From: Nonomuraea antri
Lineage (GTDB): Bacteria; Actinomycetota; Actinomycetes; Streptosporangiales; Streptosporangiaceae
DNA: 64,000 nt
Direction of reading: 5' to 3'
Assembly: GCF_013283785.1 (NCBI RefSeq)
Contig: NZ_JABCPZ010000004.1
Span: 57,229 to 121,228, forward strand
Of the stretch, positions 33,917-40,568 are shown piece by piece (within the stretch, counting starts at the first letter, position 1; each line of letters starts with the position of its first letter). Both the position numbers and the translations under genes were made by a program. A model generated the notes under the pieces. The model saw only the letters and a program-made list of their open reading frames with translations, searched no databases and had not been told where the DNA came from.

Positions 33917-34119
33917 TCAGTGGCCTCCTCGGGGACGTAGAGGAGGCCAAGCATCGCGGCGAGCTTGGCCGTGGGGATCAGGATCTTCCGGCCGATGCGG
34001 ATGGACGGGAGGTCCCCCCGCCGTACCGCCTCATACGCGGCGTCGCGGTGAAGGCCCAGGAGTGCGGCGGCCTCGGCGACGGTCATCGTGGGGCGTTGGG
34101 AGAGCCGCTTGTCGGTCAC
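33913..34119 (-). CDS. Excisionase-type small HTH protein
   Basis: 68 residues with a MerR-like winged HTH: TMTVAEAAALLGLHRDAAYE followed by VRRGDLPSIRIGRKILIPTAKL. This is the standard layout of Xis/AlpA-like proteins in actinomycete elements. It is first in a three-gene operon. It could act as the excisionase or as a regulator; two further proteins of this kind (36715-36936, 36933-37127) are encoded by the same element. Confidence 0.7.
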   Translation of the reverse strand: MTDKRLSQRPTMTVAEAAALLGLHRDAAYEAVRRGDLPSIRIGRKILIPTAKLAAMLGLLYVPEEATE

Positions 34120-34199
34120 GCTCGGATGCTTAGCAGTTTGGTCGGCTTGCGTCGCGGTCCATCGGCCTTCGTCGGCCTTGCGCTCCTCGGGCAGGGATT

Positions 34200-34424
34200 A
34201 CGAAAGAAGAAGAAAGAAGTCGCCACGTGGCGGAGGGCTGGGGCCGAAGCACGGTAGGTGGGCGGGGCTGACCTGCATCAGGTCTTCGGCGTGACTCTGG
34301 AATCGTGCTTGCCCTGCTTGGCCCTTCCTTCGTAGCGGACGAAGAAAGGGCCTCGGGGCTGTGCGCCGCTACGCTGGTCACAGACTGGGTGGCGGAGCAC
34401 GAGGGTTCTTTCTTCTTTATTCGT
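34200..34424. repeat. AT-rich inverted repeat flanking the gap before the replication genes: candidate origin
   Basis: A purine-rich ACGAAAGAAGAAGAAAGAA at 34200-34218 and its near-complement TTCTTTCTTCTTTATTCGT at 34406-34424 (17 of 19 bases pair) bracket about 190 bases with no gene. The second arm overlaps the stop of the DUF3987 gene. AT-rich repeats next to the replication gene suggest an origin or a transfer/regulatory locus. The gap 34120-34416 has no supported gene. Confidence 0.45.
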
Positions 34425-35748
34425 CAGGCGTGGACCCCGGTGCCGTCACATGTTGATACCGCACGGCCGGGCGTCCCCCGGTCGGTGTGGTCACCTTGGC
34501 GTACTGGCCGCTGACGACGAGGGCGGCGAGCATCTCGTCCAGGGCCTGCTTGGGGACGTTCCGAGAGAACAGCGCCGAGACCTCCGACCGAGTCAGTCCG
34601 GCGTCCCCGGCCTGGTCGAGGTGGCGGCGGAGGCGGTCGAGCTTGGGGTTTCGCATGCTCTTGTCGAGGACGAACACCGCCGAGGCGATCGAGTACCTGA
34701 TCAGGGCGGCAGCCGCGGTTAGATGGTCGGCGCTTATACGGTCTCGCCCCTCCAAGGCCGCGTACAACCCCGCGATCCGCAGGCAGTACGGCGCTGAGCG
34801 GCGGGTGAACTCGGTCCAGGCGTAGTCCTCGTCGTCGGCCGCCGTGAACTCGTCGTACAGCGTGCCCGCCCAGAGGGCCTGGGCACCCGGGTCAAAGGCG
34901 ATACGGCGGACCTGACCAGCCGCAAGGATGCCCTTGTTGAGCTTCCCTCCGATCTCGGCCAGTACGTCGCGGTCCACCCCCTCCGGGATGGGCAGGCGCT
35001 TGGACCGTTCGACGTAGACAGGCAGGAAGCGGTTGTAGGAGCCTCCGGCCATGTCGCTCTCGGCCAGCCTCAGCCGGAACTCCTTCGGGGTGATGTGGCC
35101 GATGATGGCCGCATGTGGGTTGGTGGCCCGGTAGGCCGATCGCGTGAGGACAGCAAGGGTGCGACCATCCCACGCCTGCCGCAGGATGGTTCCGAGCGAG
35201 GATCCCTCCCGCTTGGCGCGGGCCATCACCGTGGCGAACTCCGGCTCGACGACCACCAGCCGCTTGTCCATCGTCCCGCCCGTGTCCTCCTGCGAGTCCG
35301 GGTCACGAATGCGATCGATCAGCCCTTCGCCCGAGGATAGGCCGGTGGCGCAGATGTCGCCGTAGCCCAGACCGGTCTCGTGCATGAAGATCTCGGCCGT
35401 GTCGGTGGCCTGCCCCTTGCGGCCCGAGCCTGTCCGGCCGAACAGCAGCGGCCAGATCAGCAACGGGTGCCGGGTGTTGCCCACCTGGGCGAACGGGTTG
35501 GTGCCGATGAGAGCGCCGCACGCAGCCAGCGCCGAGGCGAGCACGCCCACCGGGTCGGCTTCGGTACTCGGGTCGGCCGCGTCCACCAGCTCGCCGAGAA
35601 TGCCGTAGAACATGGTGCGGTCGGCGACAGGCGGGCGCGTCGCGAGCGGACCGTTCGCCCCCTCGGCCGGGTCCTGGTGGAATGCCTCGACTCTGGTCTC
35701 GGCGTCGTGCTCCTCCAGGAGGGTGACGGCGTTGTGTCGCCGTGTCAT
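34417..35748 (-). CDS. DUF3987-like replication helicase/primase-associated protein
   Basis: 443 residues. A P-loop-like LLFGRTGSGRKGQAT at about 104-118, in which RKG replaces the usual GKT/S, is characteristic of the DUF3987/RepB-like ATPases encoded with prim-pol proteins in plasmids and AICEs. Later blocks (RLVVVEPEFATVMARAKREGSSLGTILRQAWDG, AIIGHITPKEFRLRL, YNRFLPVYVERSKRLP) match this family. A C-terminal winged-helix region (LTRSEVSALFSRNVPKQALDEMLAALV) follows. It probably unwinds or organises the origin for the primase. The ATG overlaps the primase stop (ATGA). Confidence 0.78.
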   Translation of the reverse strand: MTRRHNAVTLLEEHDAETRVEAFHQDPAEGANGPLATRPPVADRTMFYGILGELVDAADPSTEADPVGVLASALAACGALIGTNPFAQVGNTRHPLLIWPLLFGRTGSGRKGQATDTAEIFMHETGLGYGDICATGLSSGEGLIDRIRDPDSQEDTGGTMDKRLVVVEPEFATVMARAKREGSSLGTILRQAWDGRTLAVLTRSAYRATNPHAAIIGHITPKEFRLRLAESDMAGGSYNRFLPVYVERSKRLPIPEGVDRDVLAEIGGKLNKGILAAGQVRRIAFDPGAQALWAGTLYDEFTAADDEDYAWTEFTRRSAPYCLRIAGLYAALEGRDRISADHLTAAAALIRYSIASAVFVLDKSMRNPKLDRLRRHLDQAGDAGLTRSEVSALFSRNVPKQALDEMLAALVVSGQYAKVTTPTGGRPAVRYQHVTAPGSTPDE

Positions 35749-36725
35749 GAGTTCCTCCGGCGTGGCTGGCGGGTTCCGGCTTCAAGGCCGGAGCGGATGG
35801 TGGAGGCCGCCTCACGCGGTGGCAGGCCGATTTCATGCGCGGCAGCGTGCAGCATCTCCTCGACCAGCCCAAACGGCAGCAGGTTCGCCGTCACGAGCTG
35901 CCCCAAGGCGAAGGCCGCGGAGTTCACCGCGTGGTTGCGGGTGCCCGGTACGGCGTCCAGCACGTTCTGGACCTCCTCGCGCAGCGCGGCCTTTGCGTAA
36001 CCCGCGCCACGCCCGTCGAGCGCGACGAGCAGCCGCCGAGCTGAGATGTGATCCCGCCTCGGCTCGGCCCTGTCGGGGGCCAGTCGTTCGGCAAGCCACT
36101 GGGGCAGCTCCGCGACCGGTTCACCGTTGATGACGTCGTACGAGCCGACGCCGTCCGGGAGATCCACGAAACTGCCCGGCCCTACGACGTAACCGCCCTG
36201 CGCTCGGGTATCGATCAGCCAGCCGAGCCGGCCGGCGGTGTTCCCGAGGGACAACTCGGCGGGCGGGGTGAAGTACAGGTGGGTGCCCCCGCGCCGGGTG
36301 CGGACGGTGAACGTGTCGAACGGCAGCGGCTGCTCCGCGACCGTGCAGATCAACGCCAGCACGTCCGCGCCCTCGTTGACGCCCGGCTGGTCCCAGGGAG
36401 AGGGCGGCCGTTCGTCCGTCTTCGGCGTGTCCAGGTCCACCACGACAAGCCCTGACGGGCCGCAGGAGATGCCGATGTTGTACGGCGCCGCCGACCAGCA
36501 GCGGCGGATCAGCTCAGGGTCGGTCGTGGCCTCTCGCTCCCAGTTCGTGAACCCCTTGAGCGGACGCTTCCCGCCCGGGGTCAGGGGGAAGACGTGCCAG
36601 CCGCGCTTTGCCGCAGCCAGGGCGTACCCGAGGGGTCGGTGTATCTTGGGGATCTTGGATTCAGGTATGGAAGTGAGAGGCGGGTCCGCTGCGAACGGGC
36701 CCGCCTCTGTCATGTCAGGCAGCAT
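35745..36725 (-). CDS. Prim-pol (bifunctional DNA primase/polymerase) replication protein
   Basis: 326 residues from an ATG at 36725; an ATG at 36713, 1 base after the preceding stop, is an alternative start. Prim-pol domain: PLGYALAAAKRGWHVFPLTPGGKRPL near the N-terminus, then SCGPSGLVVVDLDTPK with the metal-binding DxD, FDTFTVRTRRGGTHLYF and GWLIDTRAQGGYVVGPGS. These are the signatures of the D5N-type prim-pol proteins of AICEs, which prime and extend replication of the excised element. A C-terminal helical part (LVEEMLHAAAHEIGLPPREAASTIRSGL) resembles the usual linker. It is coupled to the DUF3987 gene. Confidence 0.84.
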   Translation of the reverse strand: MLPDMTEAGPFAADPPLTSIPESKIPKIHRPLGYALAAAKRGWHVFPLTPGGKRPLKGFTNWEREATTDPELIRRCWSAAPYNIGISCGPSGLVVVDLDTPKTDERPPSPWDQPGVNEGADVLALICTVAEQPLPFDTFTVRTRRGGTHLYFTPPAELSLGNTAGRLGWLIDTRAQGGYVVGPGSFVDLPDGVGSYDVINGEPVAELPQWLAERLAPDRAEPRRDHISARRLLVALDGRGAGYAKAALREEVQNVLDAVPGTRNHAVNSAAFALGQLVTANLLPFGLVEEMLHAAAHEIGLPPREAASTIRSGLEAGTRQPRRRNS

Positions 36726-36936
36726 CTACATCGGCCTCAAGGGAGTCCGCAGGCGGTTCAAGAAGGGCCTGCACCCGTAGCCAGGCAACCGGGATGCGCC
36801 ACGTCGCGCCCAACCGAACGGCGGGAATCTGGCCGTCCGCGATGGCCCGGCGAACGGTGCGGTCGTCGGCCCGCAGGAGGCGGCTAACTTCGGGCACGGT
36901 GGCGAACAGCCGCTCGTTCATCTCCTCGGTCTTCAC
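36715..36936 (-). CDS. Small HTH protein (excisionase/AlpA-like)
   Basis: 73 residues: RLFATVPEVSRLLRADDRTVRRAIADGQIPAVRLGATWRIPVAWL is a MerR-type winged HTH as in Xis proteins. It overlaps the preceding gene by four bases and the prim-pol start by a few. As one of two adjacent HTH proteins before the replication genes it probably controls their transcription or excision. Confidence 0.72.
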   Translation of the reverse strand: MKTEEMNERLFATVPEVSRLLRADDRTVRRAIADGQIPAVRLGATWRIPVAWLRVQALLEPPADSLEADVDAA

Positions 36937-37127
36937 GCGCTTACCTCCCCGTCAGCACCACTGCTCAGCCACGCCTCGACTTCCGCGTGCCGATAGCGGA
37001 TCAAGCGGGGCCCCAGACGGATGGGACGCGGGCCGATGCCCAGCTCAGCCCACCGCTCCAAGGTCCGGACGGAGACGCCGCACCTCTCGGCCACCACCAA
37101 CCGTGACACCAATGTTTGTTCCGACAC
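36933..37127 (-). CDS. AlpA-type HTH regulator/excisionase
   Basis: 64 residues: LVSRLVVAERCGVSVRTLERWAELGIGPRPIRLGPRLIRYRHAEVEAWL, the AlpA/MerR HTH pattern with the recognition wing. It is divergent from the XRE gene and first of the leftward replication operon. Its start codon lies within an inverted repeat (see the region around 37116-37165), pointing to autoregulation. Confidence 0.75.
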   Translation of the reverse strand: MSEQTLVSRLVVAERCGVSVRTLERWAELGIGPRPIRLGPRLIRYRHAEVEAWLSSGADGEVSA

Positions 37128-37216
37128 TTTCGTTTCTCCCTCAAAGTCGGGGCGTTGCGGAACAAGATCTACTCATGTAGCTTCTGGGGTGTCAAGTCGC
37201 CTTGTGGCGGTATAAC
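37116..37216. promoter_or_regulatory. Divergent control region: inverted repeat and -10 of a leaderless promoter
   Basis: TTGTTCCG (37116-37123) and CGGAACAA (37158-37165) form an inverted repeat straddling the start of the AlpA-type gene. TATAAC at 37211-37216 lies 8 bases before the GTG of the XRE gene, so its transcript should begin at or beside the start codon (leaderless). GGCGG and CCGCC flank the -10. Confidence 0.5.
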
Positions 37217-37224
37217 GTGCCGCC

Positions 37225-37905
37225 GTGGAACAAAGAGAGTGGACGACTCGCATGACCAGGCAGGTAGGGGCGCAGGTGGCACGCCTTCGGGCGCGTCCAG
37301 GGCCGGACGGGAAGCGGATGACCGCCCAGGCCCTCGCCGACCGCTGCGGCGAACTTGGGCTCCCGATGGACCGATCAGTGATCGCCAAGCTGGAGAAAGG
37401 ACTGAGACAGTCGATCACGATCCCCGAACTGATCGTCTTGGCGAAAGCCCTGGACGTCGCCCCGGTCAGGCTTCTCTTCCCCCTTGAAGAACAGGGCAAG
37501 GTCGAGATCCTGCCGGGCAGGGAGGTGCCGACCTGGCGGGCCGCCGAGTGGTTCGACGGCTCCGACGACGACGCGCTGGAGGCCAAGGGGTGGGACCCGC
37601 ACACCTGGCGCAGCCCCGATCCGATCGTCATGGCCTTCCGGTGGCACCGCCGGCATCTGGAGTCATGGTCCGCCATGCAGAAGCTCCTGGCCGGACAACG
37701 AAAGGAGGCCAAGGAAGCGACCGACCCTGACATGAAGCGCGGGTTGACAGAGGTGGTGACCGAGAACGAGAAACTTCTGAAGAAGACTGCGCAGGACCTG
37801 GCCTGGGTCCGTCAGAACATGCGCCAGCTCGGCGTCGCCCAGCTTCCCGAGATCCCGTCCGAACTCCGATCTATCGATGTCCTTCCACTTGATCCAGAAC
37901 CTTAA
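37225..37905 (+). CDS. XRE-family regulator of the AICE
   Basis: 226 residues. The HTH (QVARLRARPGPDGKRMTAQALADRCGELGLPMDRSVIAKLEKGLRQSITIPELIVLAKALDVAPVRL) occupies about 8-80; quoted here by its core ALADRCGELGLPMDRSVIAK. It is followed by a coiled-coil-like C-terminal half (LKKTAQDLAWVRQNMRQLG). It lies directly before the integrase gene, separated by 8 bases, and is divergent from the AlpA/prim-pol operon. This arrangement suggests a lysogeny-type repressor that sets the balance between integration and replication. Confidence 0.72.
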   Translation: MEQREWTTRMTRQVGAQVARLRARPGPDGKRMTAQALADRCGELGLPMDRSVIAKLEKGLRQSITIPELIVLAKALDVAPVRLLFPLEEQGKVEILPGREVPTWRAAEWFDGSDDDALEAKGWDPHTWRSPDPIVMAFRWHRRHLESWSAMQKLLAGQRKEAKEATDPDMKRGLTEVVTENEKLLKKTAQDLAWVRQNMRQLGVAQLPEIPSELRSIDVLPLDPEP

Positions 37906-37913
37906 GGAGGCAC

Positions 37914-39161
37914 GTGAGTAACTCACCGAAGCGCAGAAGGTCCCCCGGCGAGGGGTCGGTCTTCGCGTACAAGCTGGCCAACGGCCAGGTGAGATACGGC
38001 ATCAAGTTCATGACCAAGCTGGCGGACGGGACCAGTAAGCAGGTCCTGCGCCGCCGCGACGAGAACAACCAGCCGTGGCTGACCCAGAAGGACGCCCAGA
38101 AGGCTCTGCGTGACGTCCTCGGCAAGGTGGACAAAGGCGAGTTCGTCCAGCCCAGCAAGCAGACCCTCGGCGCGTACCTCGACGAGTGGGTTGCCGGGCT
38201 CAGGCTCGAATCGTCCACCCTGGCCAGCTACAAGAAGAACATCCGGCTCCACCTCAAGCCCTACGACATCGGCAAGGCGACCCTCGCGGCGCTGACCGGG
38301 CCGAAGTTGACCGCGCACTACCGTTACCTGGAGGAGAGCGGCCGGAAGGACCACAAGGCTGGCGAGGGGCTGTCGGCCCGCACCGTGCGGTATGTCCACA
38401 CCATCCTGAGCGCCGCGCTTTCCGAGGCTGTGGACGCCGGCCTGCTGGCCCGCAACCCGGTGGACAAGGCCAAGCCGCCGACCGCCAAGCAGGCCAAGGC
38501 GCCCGAGATGCACCCGTGGACGGCGGTCCAGCTCAAGGACTTCCTGACCTGGTCGCGCGACCACAGTCACCTGCACGTCGCCTGGCACCTCCTGGCGCAC
38601 ACTGGCATGCGCCGTGGCGAGCTGCTCGCGCTGCGGTGGCGGCACATCGACCTGGAGGCCGGAACGGTCAGCGTCCGCCGATCGGTGGGCGTCGTGCGGG
38701 TCAAAGGGGAGAAGGCCATCGTGAAGGAGGGGGACACCAAGACCGCCAAGCCCCGCGTGGTCGATCTCGACTCCGCCACCGTGGCGTTACTCAAGGCGTA
38801 CAAGCGCGAACGGGGCGGGATGGCCCTACAGCTCGCCCGGGACGACGCGCTCGTCTTCGGCGACCAGGAGGGCAACCACCGGCACCCCGAGCGGTTCTCA
38901 CGCGGTTTTCAGGACCAGCTCGGGCGCTGCGCCAGGGCGTTCGAGAAGGCCGGCCGCGAGGCGCTGCCGCGCATCCGCGTGCACGACCTCCGCCACACCC
39001 ACGCCACGATCCTCATCGCAGGCGGCAAGCCACTGAAGATGGTTGCCGAGCGCCTCGGCCACGCCGACCCCGCCATCACTCTCCGGGTCTACGCTCACGT
39101 CATGCCCGGCAATCAGCGAGAGGCCGCCGACTGGTTCGCGGCCCTGGTCGAGAGCGCGTGA
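37914..39161 (+). CDS. int: Tyrosine site-specific integrase of the AICE
   Basis: 415 residues from a GTG (AAGGAGG a few bases upstream; the spacing is short). SAM-like/core-binding domain (TLGAYLDEWVAGLRLESSTLASYKKNI) followed by the catalytic domain. Catalytic residues: Arg233 in HTGMRRGELLALRWRHI, His357 and Arg360 in HDLRHTHAT, then GHADPAITLRVYAHV with Tyr393. The AP2-like N-terminal arm-binding region (SPGEGSVFAYKLANGQVRYGI) is also present. It inserts the element at the adjacent tRNA-Leu. The stop is 108 bases from the attachment core. Confidence 0.92.
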   Translation: MSNSPKRRRSPGEGSVFAYKLANGQVRYGIKFMTKLADGTSKQVLRRRDENNQPWLTQKDAQKALRDVLGKVDKGEFVQPSKQTLGAYLDEWVAGLRLESSTLASYKKNIRLHLKPYDIGKATLAALTGPKLTAHYRYLEESGRKDHKAGEGLSARTVRYVHTILSAALSEAVDAGLLARNPVDKAKPPTAKQAKAPEMHPWTAVQLKDFLTWSRDHSHLHVAWHLLAHTGMRRGELLALRWRHIDLEAGTVSVRRSVGVVRVKGEKAIVKEGDTKTAKPRVVDLDSATVALLKAYKRERGGMALQLARDDALVFGDQEGNHRHPERFSRGFQDQLGRCARAFEKAGREALPRIRVHDLRHTHATILIAGGKPLKMVAERLGHADPAITLRVYAHVMPGNQREAADWFAALVESA

Positions 39162-39182
39162 TCCTCGTGCTCAGGCCCACAA

Positions 39183-39200
39183 GTATCAGCGGAGTATCAC
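39183..39200 (+). repeat. Candidate integrase arm-type site (right end)
   Basis: GTATCAGCGGAGTATCAC carries two GTATCA units and matches the copy at 12933-12951 except for one deleted C. It lies between the integrase gene and the attachment core. Confidence 0.55.
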
Positions 39201-39228
39201 GGCTCGTTCTGGAGGCAGAAATGAAAAT

Positions 39229-39261
39229 GCCCCGAGCCTGTGACCTGCACATTCTCGGGGC
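39229..39261 (-). terminator. Intrinsic terminator of tRNA-Leu, lying within the element's right end
   Basis: GCCCCGAG (39229-39236) pairs with CTCGGGGC (39254-39261). On the minus strand the hairpin is followed by ATTTTCATTT. It terminates tRNA-Leu transcription and also faces the integrase transcript. Confidence 0.65.
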
Positions 39262-39268
39262 TTTCCCG

Positions 39269-39290
39269 GTGTCCGAGGGGGGACTTGAAC
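39269..39290. repeat. Right attachment-site core of the AICE
   Basis: 22 bases identical to 12790-12811; covers the last 21 bases of the tRNA-Leu gene (minus strand) and one base beyond. Element excision by the adjacent integrase would leave a complete tRNA-Leu. Confidence 0.82.
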
Positions 39291-39355
39291 CCCCATGCCC
39301 ATCACTGGGCACTAGCACCTCAAGCTAGCGCGTCTGCCTATTCCGCCACCCGGAC
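39270..39355 (-). tRNA. tRNA-Leu (anticodon GAG)
   Basis: 86 bases, opposite strand. The acceptor GTCCGGG pairs with CTCGGAC (one G-U), T-stem GGGGG/CCCCC encloses TTCAAGT, and the anticodon stem CTAGC/GCTAG encloses TTGAGGT with anticodon GAG at 39319-39321. A long variable arm (GCCCAGTGATGGGC) marks a type II tRNA. CCA is not encoded. It is the integration target of the AICE. Confidence 0.95.
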
Positions 39356-39603
39356 TTGGTGCCTGCACGCGGGACCGTCATCTCGCGTCGGCTCCGTAAG
39401 GTTAGCAAACTCTGCGGGGTGCGTCATACCGGGATTCCGCGCGGACGCCCCGAGAGGCCACTTGAGCCGGCCGGCGTGAGTCTCGCGTGGGGTAACGATA
39501 GGCCGCTCGCGGGTGAATCCAGGGCCGCAGCGGGTGTGTTGTGGCGGTACGGGGGCTTTGTGGTCAGGGGCTCGTGGGGGATTTCTGGGCGTCTCTTGAA
39601 AAG

Positions 39604-39685
39604 CCGTTGCGACGACCATGGGTGGTGCTACGGTTACGGACCGTTGAGGGTGAGTCCACGGGCCGACCTCACGAGGTGAGGTCGG
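39604..39685 (+). promoter_or_regulatory. Promoter and leader dyad of the secreted-protein gene
   Basis: TTGCGA (39604-39609), 17 bases, TACGGT near 39627-39632. Downstream CCGACCTCAC (39663-39672), GAG, GTGAGGTCGG (39676-39685) forms a perfect 10-bp hairpin in the leader, 20 bases before the GTG: an operator or attenuator. Confidence 0.5.
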
Positions 39686-39705
39686 TTCTGGAGCTGGGAG
39701 GTCAC

Positions 39706-40344
39706 GTGGCACGAACGGCAGCGCAACGACTGAGGGCGATGGCCCTCGGTGCGCGCCGTGTGCCCGTGGCCGGTTCGGCGCAGGGCACGTGCACGGATCG
39801 GGCTGACCGGATGGCGCGGTTCGCGGCCGGTGCTCGTCGGCTCGTCGCGCGGGCAGTCGTGACCGGGGTCCTGGTGGCCGCCGGGTGGCTGTTCGCCGTC
39901 CTGTTCGGGATGCTTTCCGCCGCTCCGGCGGCCGCGGATGCCACCGCGGCGCCGGGCTCGGGCGCGTCCCTTGCCGATGCCTCAGCCGGCGGTGCGCCTG
40001 CCGCCGTCCGGTCGGACGCACTCGAAGCCGTCACCGGCGCGGCCCATGCCTCGGCGTCCGAGAATGCCGAGGCGATGGCCGGAATCACGGTCGACGGGCT
40101 CAACAGCCAGCAAGACCCCGGGCTGCCCGCACCATCCACCGCCGGAAAGATCGCGGACACCAATGGTCTGGTGCCCAACGGTGGCAATGGCGGCAACGGC
40201 GGCGCGTCCGCCGGGTCCGGTTTCTGGGACGTCGCGAGGTCCGTCTTCGACCCGCGGCTCGAGGCACGGCGCGCCGTCCTGGCGCGCGAGCTTCCTCCCA
40301 TCGTCCGCACAGCGGCGGACGACCCTTCCTTCTCACCTGACTGA
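39706..40344 (+). CDS. Secreted or surface protein of unknown function
   Basis: 212 residues from the GTG at 39706 (GGGAGG upstream). After a long Arg-rich N-region there is a signal or membrane segment (AVVTGVLVAAGWLFAVLFGMLSAAPAAADA) and a probable signal-peptidase site. The mature part is Ala/Gly/Ser-rich with NGGNGGNGG, ending in a charged helix (FDPRLEARRAVLAREL). It directly precedes the chaplin-like gene on the same strand and may be a cell-surface partner of it. No family recognised. Confidence 0.6.
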   Translation: MARTAAQRLRAMALGARRVPVAGSAQGTCTDRADRMARFAAGARRLVARAVVTGVLVAAGWLFAVLFGMLSAAPAAADATAAPGSGASLADASAGGAPAAVRSDALEAVTGAAHASASENAEAMAGITVDGLNSQQDPGLPAPSTAGKIADTNGLVPNGGNGGNGGASAGSGFWDVARSVFDPRLEARRAVLARELPPIVRTAADDPSFSPD

Positions 40345-40568
40345 TCCCCGCCACACAGTTCACCGAGCGGAGAGCGGGCAAGAGCGCGGGCAAGGTTCCT
40401 GCGGCCGAATTCTCTCCGCCGGCGGGTGACACGTCAGTTCATCTGGTTCGTGAGTCCGAGTGCACCGCTGCGTGCCGGGCGTCGCTGTCGCGGCGCGGGC
40501 ACCGCGCACCCGGCTGATCTCCGCGAACCGTCAGGTAATCCCCCTAAGAACCACTAGGAGCATTCATC
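40345..40568 (+). promoter_or_regulatory. Leader region of the chaplin-like gene
   Basis: 224 bases without a gene. The ribosome site is AGGAG at 40556-40560, about 8 bases before the ATG. No clear -35/-10 pair is visible. Confidence 0.3.

Noticed and set aside
34130..34381. Leftward 83-codon frame between replication operons
   Set aside because: Ser/Arg/Pro-rich, no ribosome site, and it overlaps the inverted-repeat region.
38186..39328. Rightward frame over the integrase ending in antisense tRNA-Leu sequence
   Set aside because: Out of frame with the integrase; the GGLEPPCPSLGTS-like end is the familiar reading of antisense tRNA.
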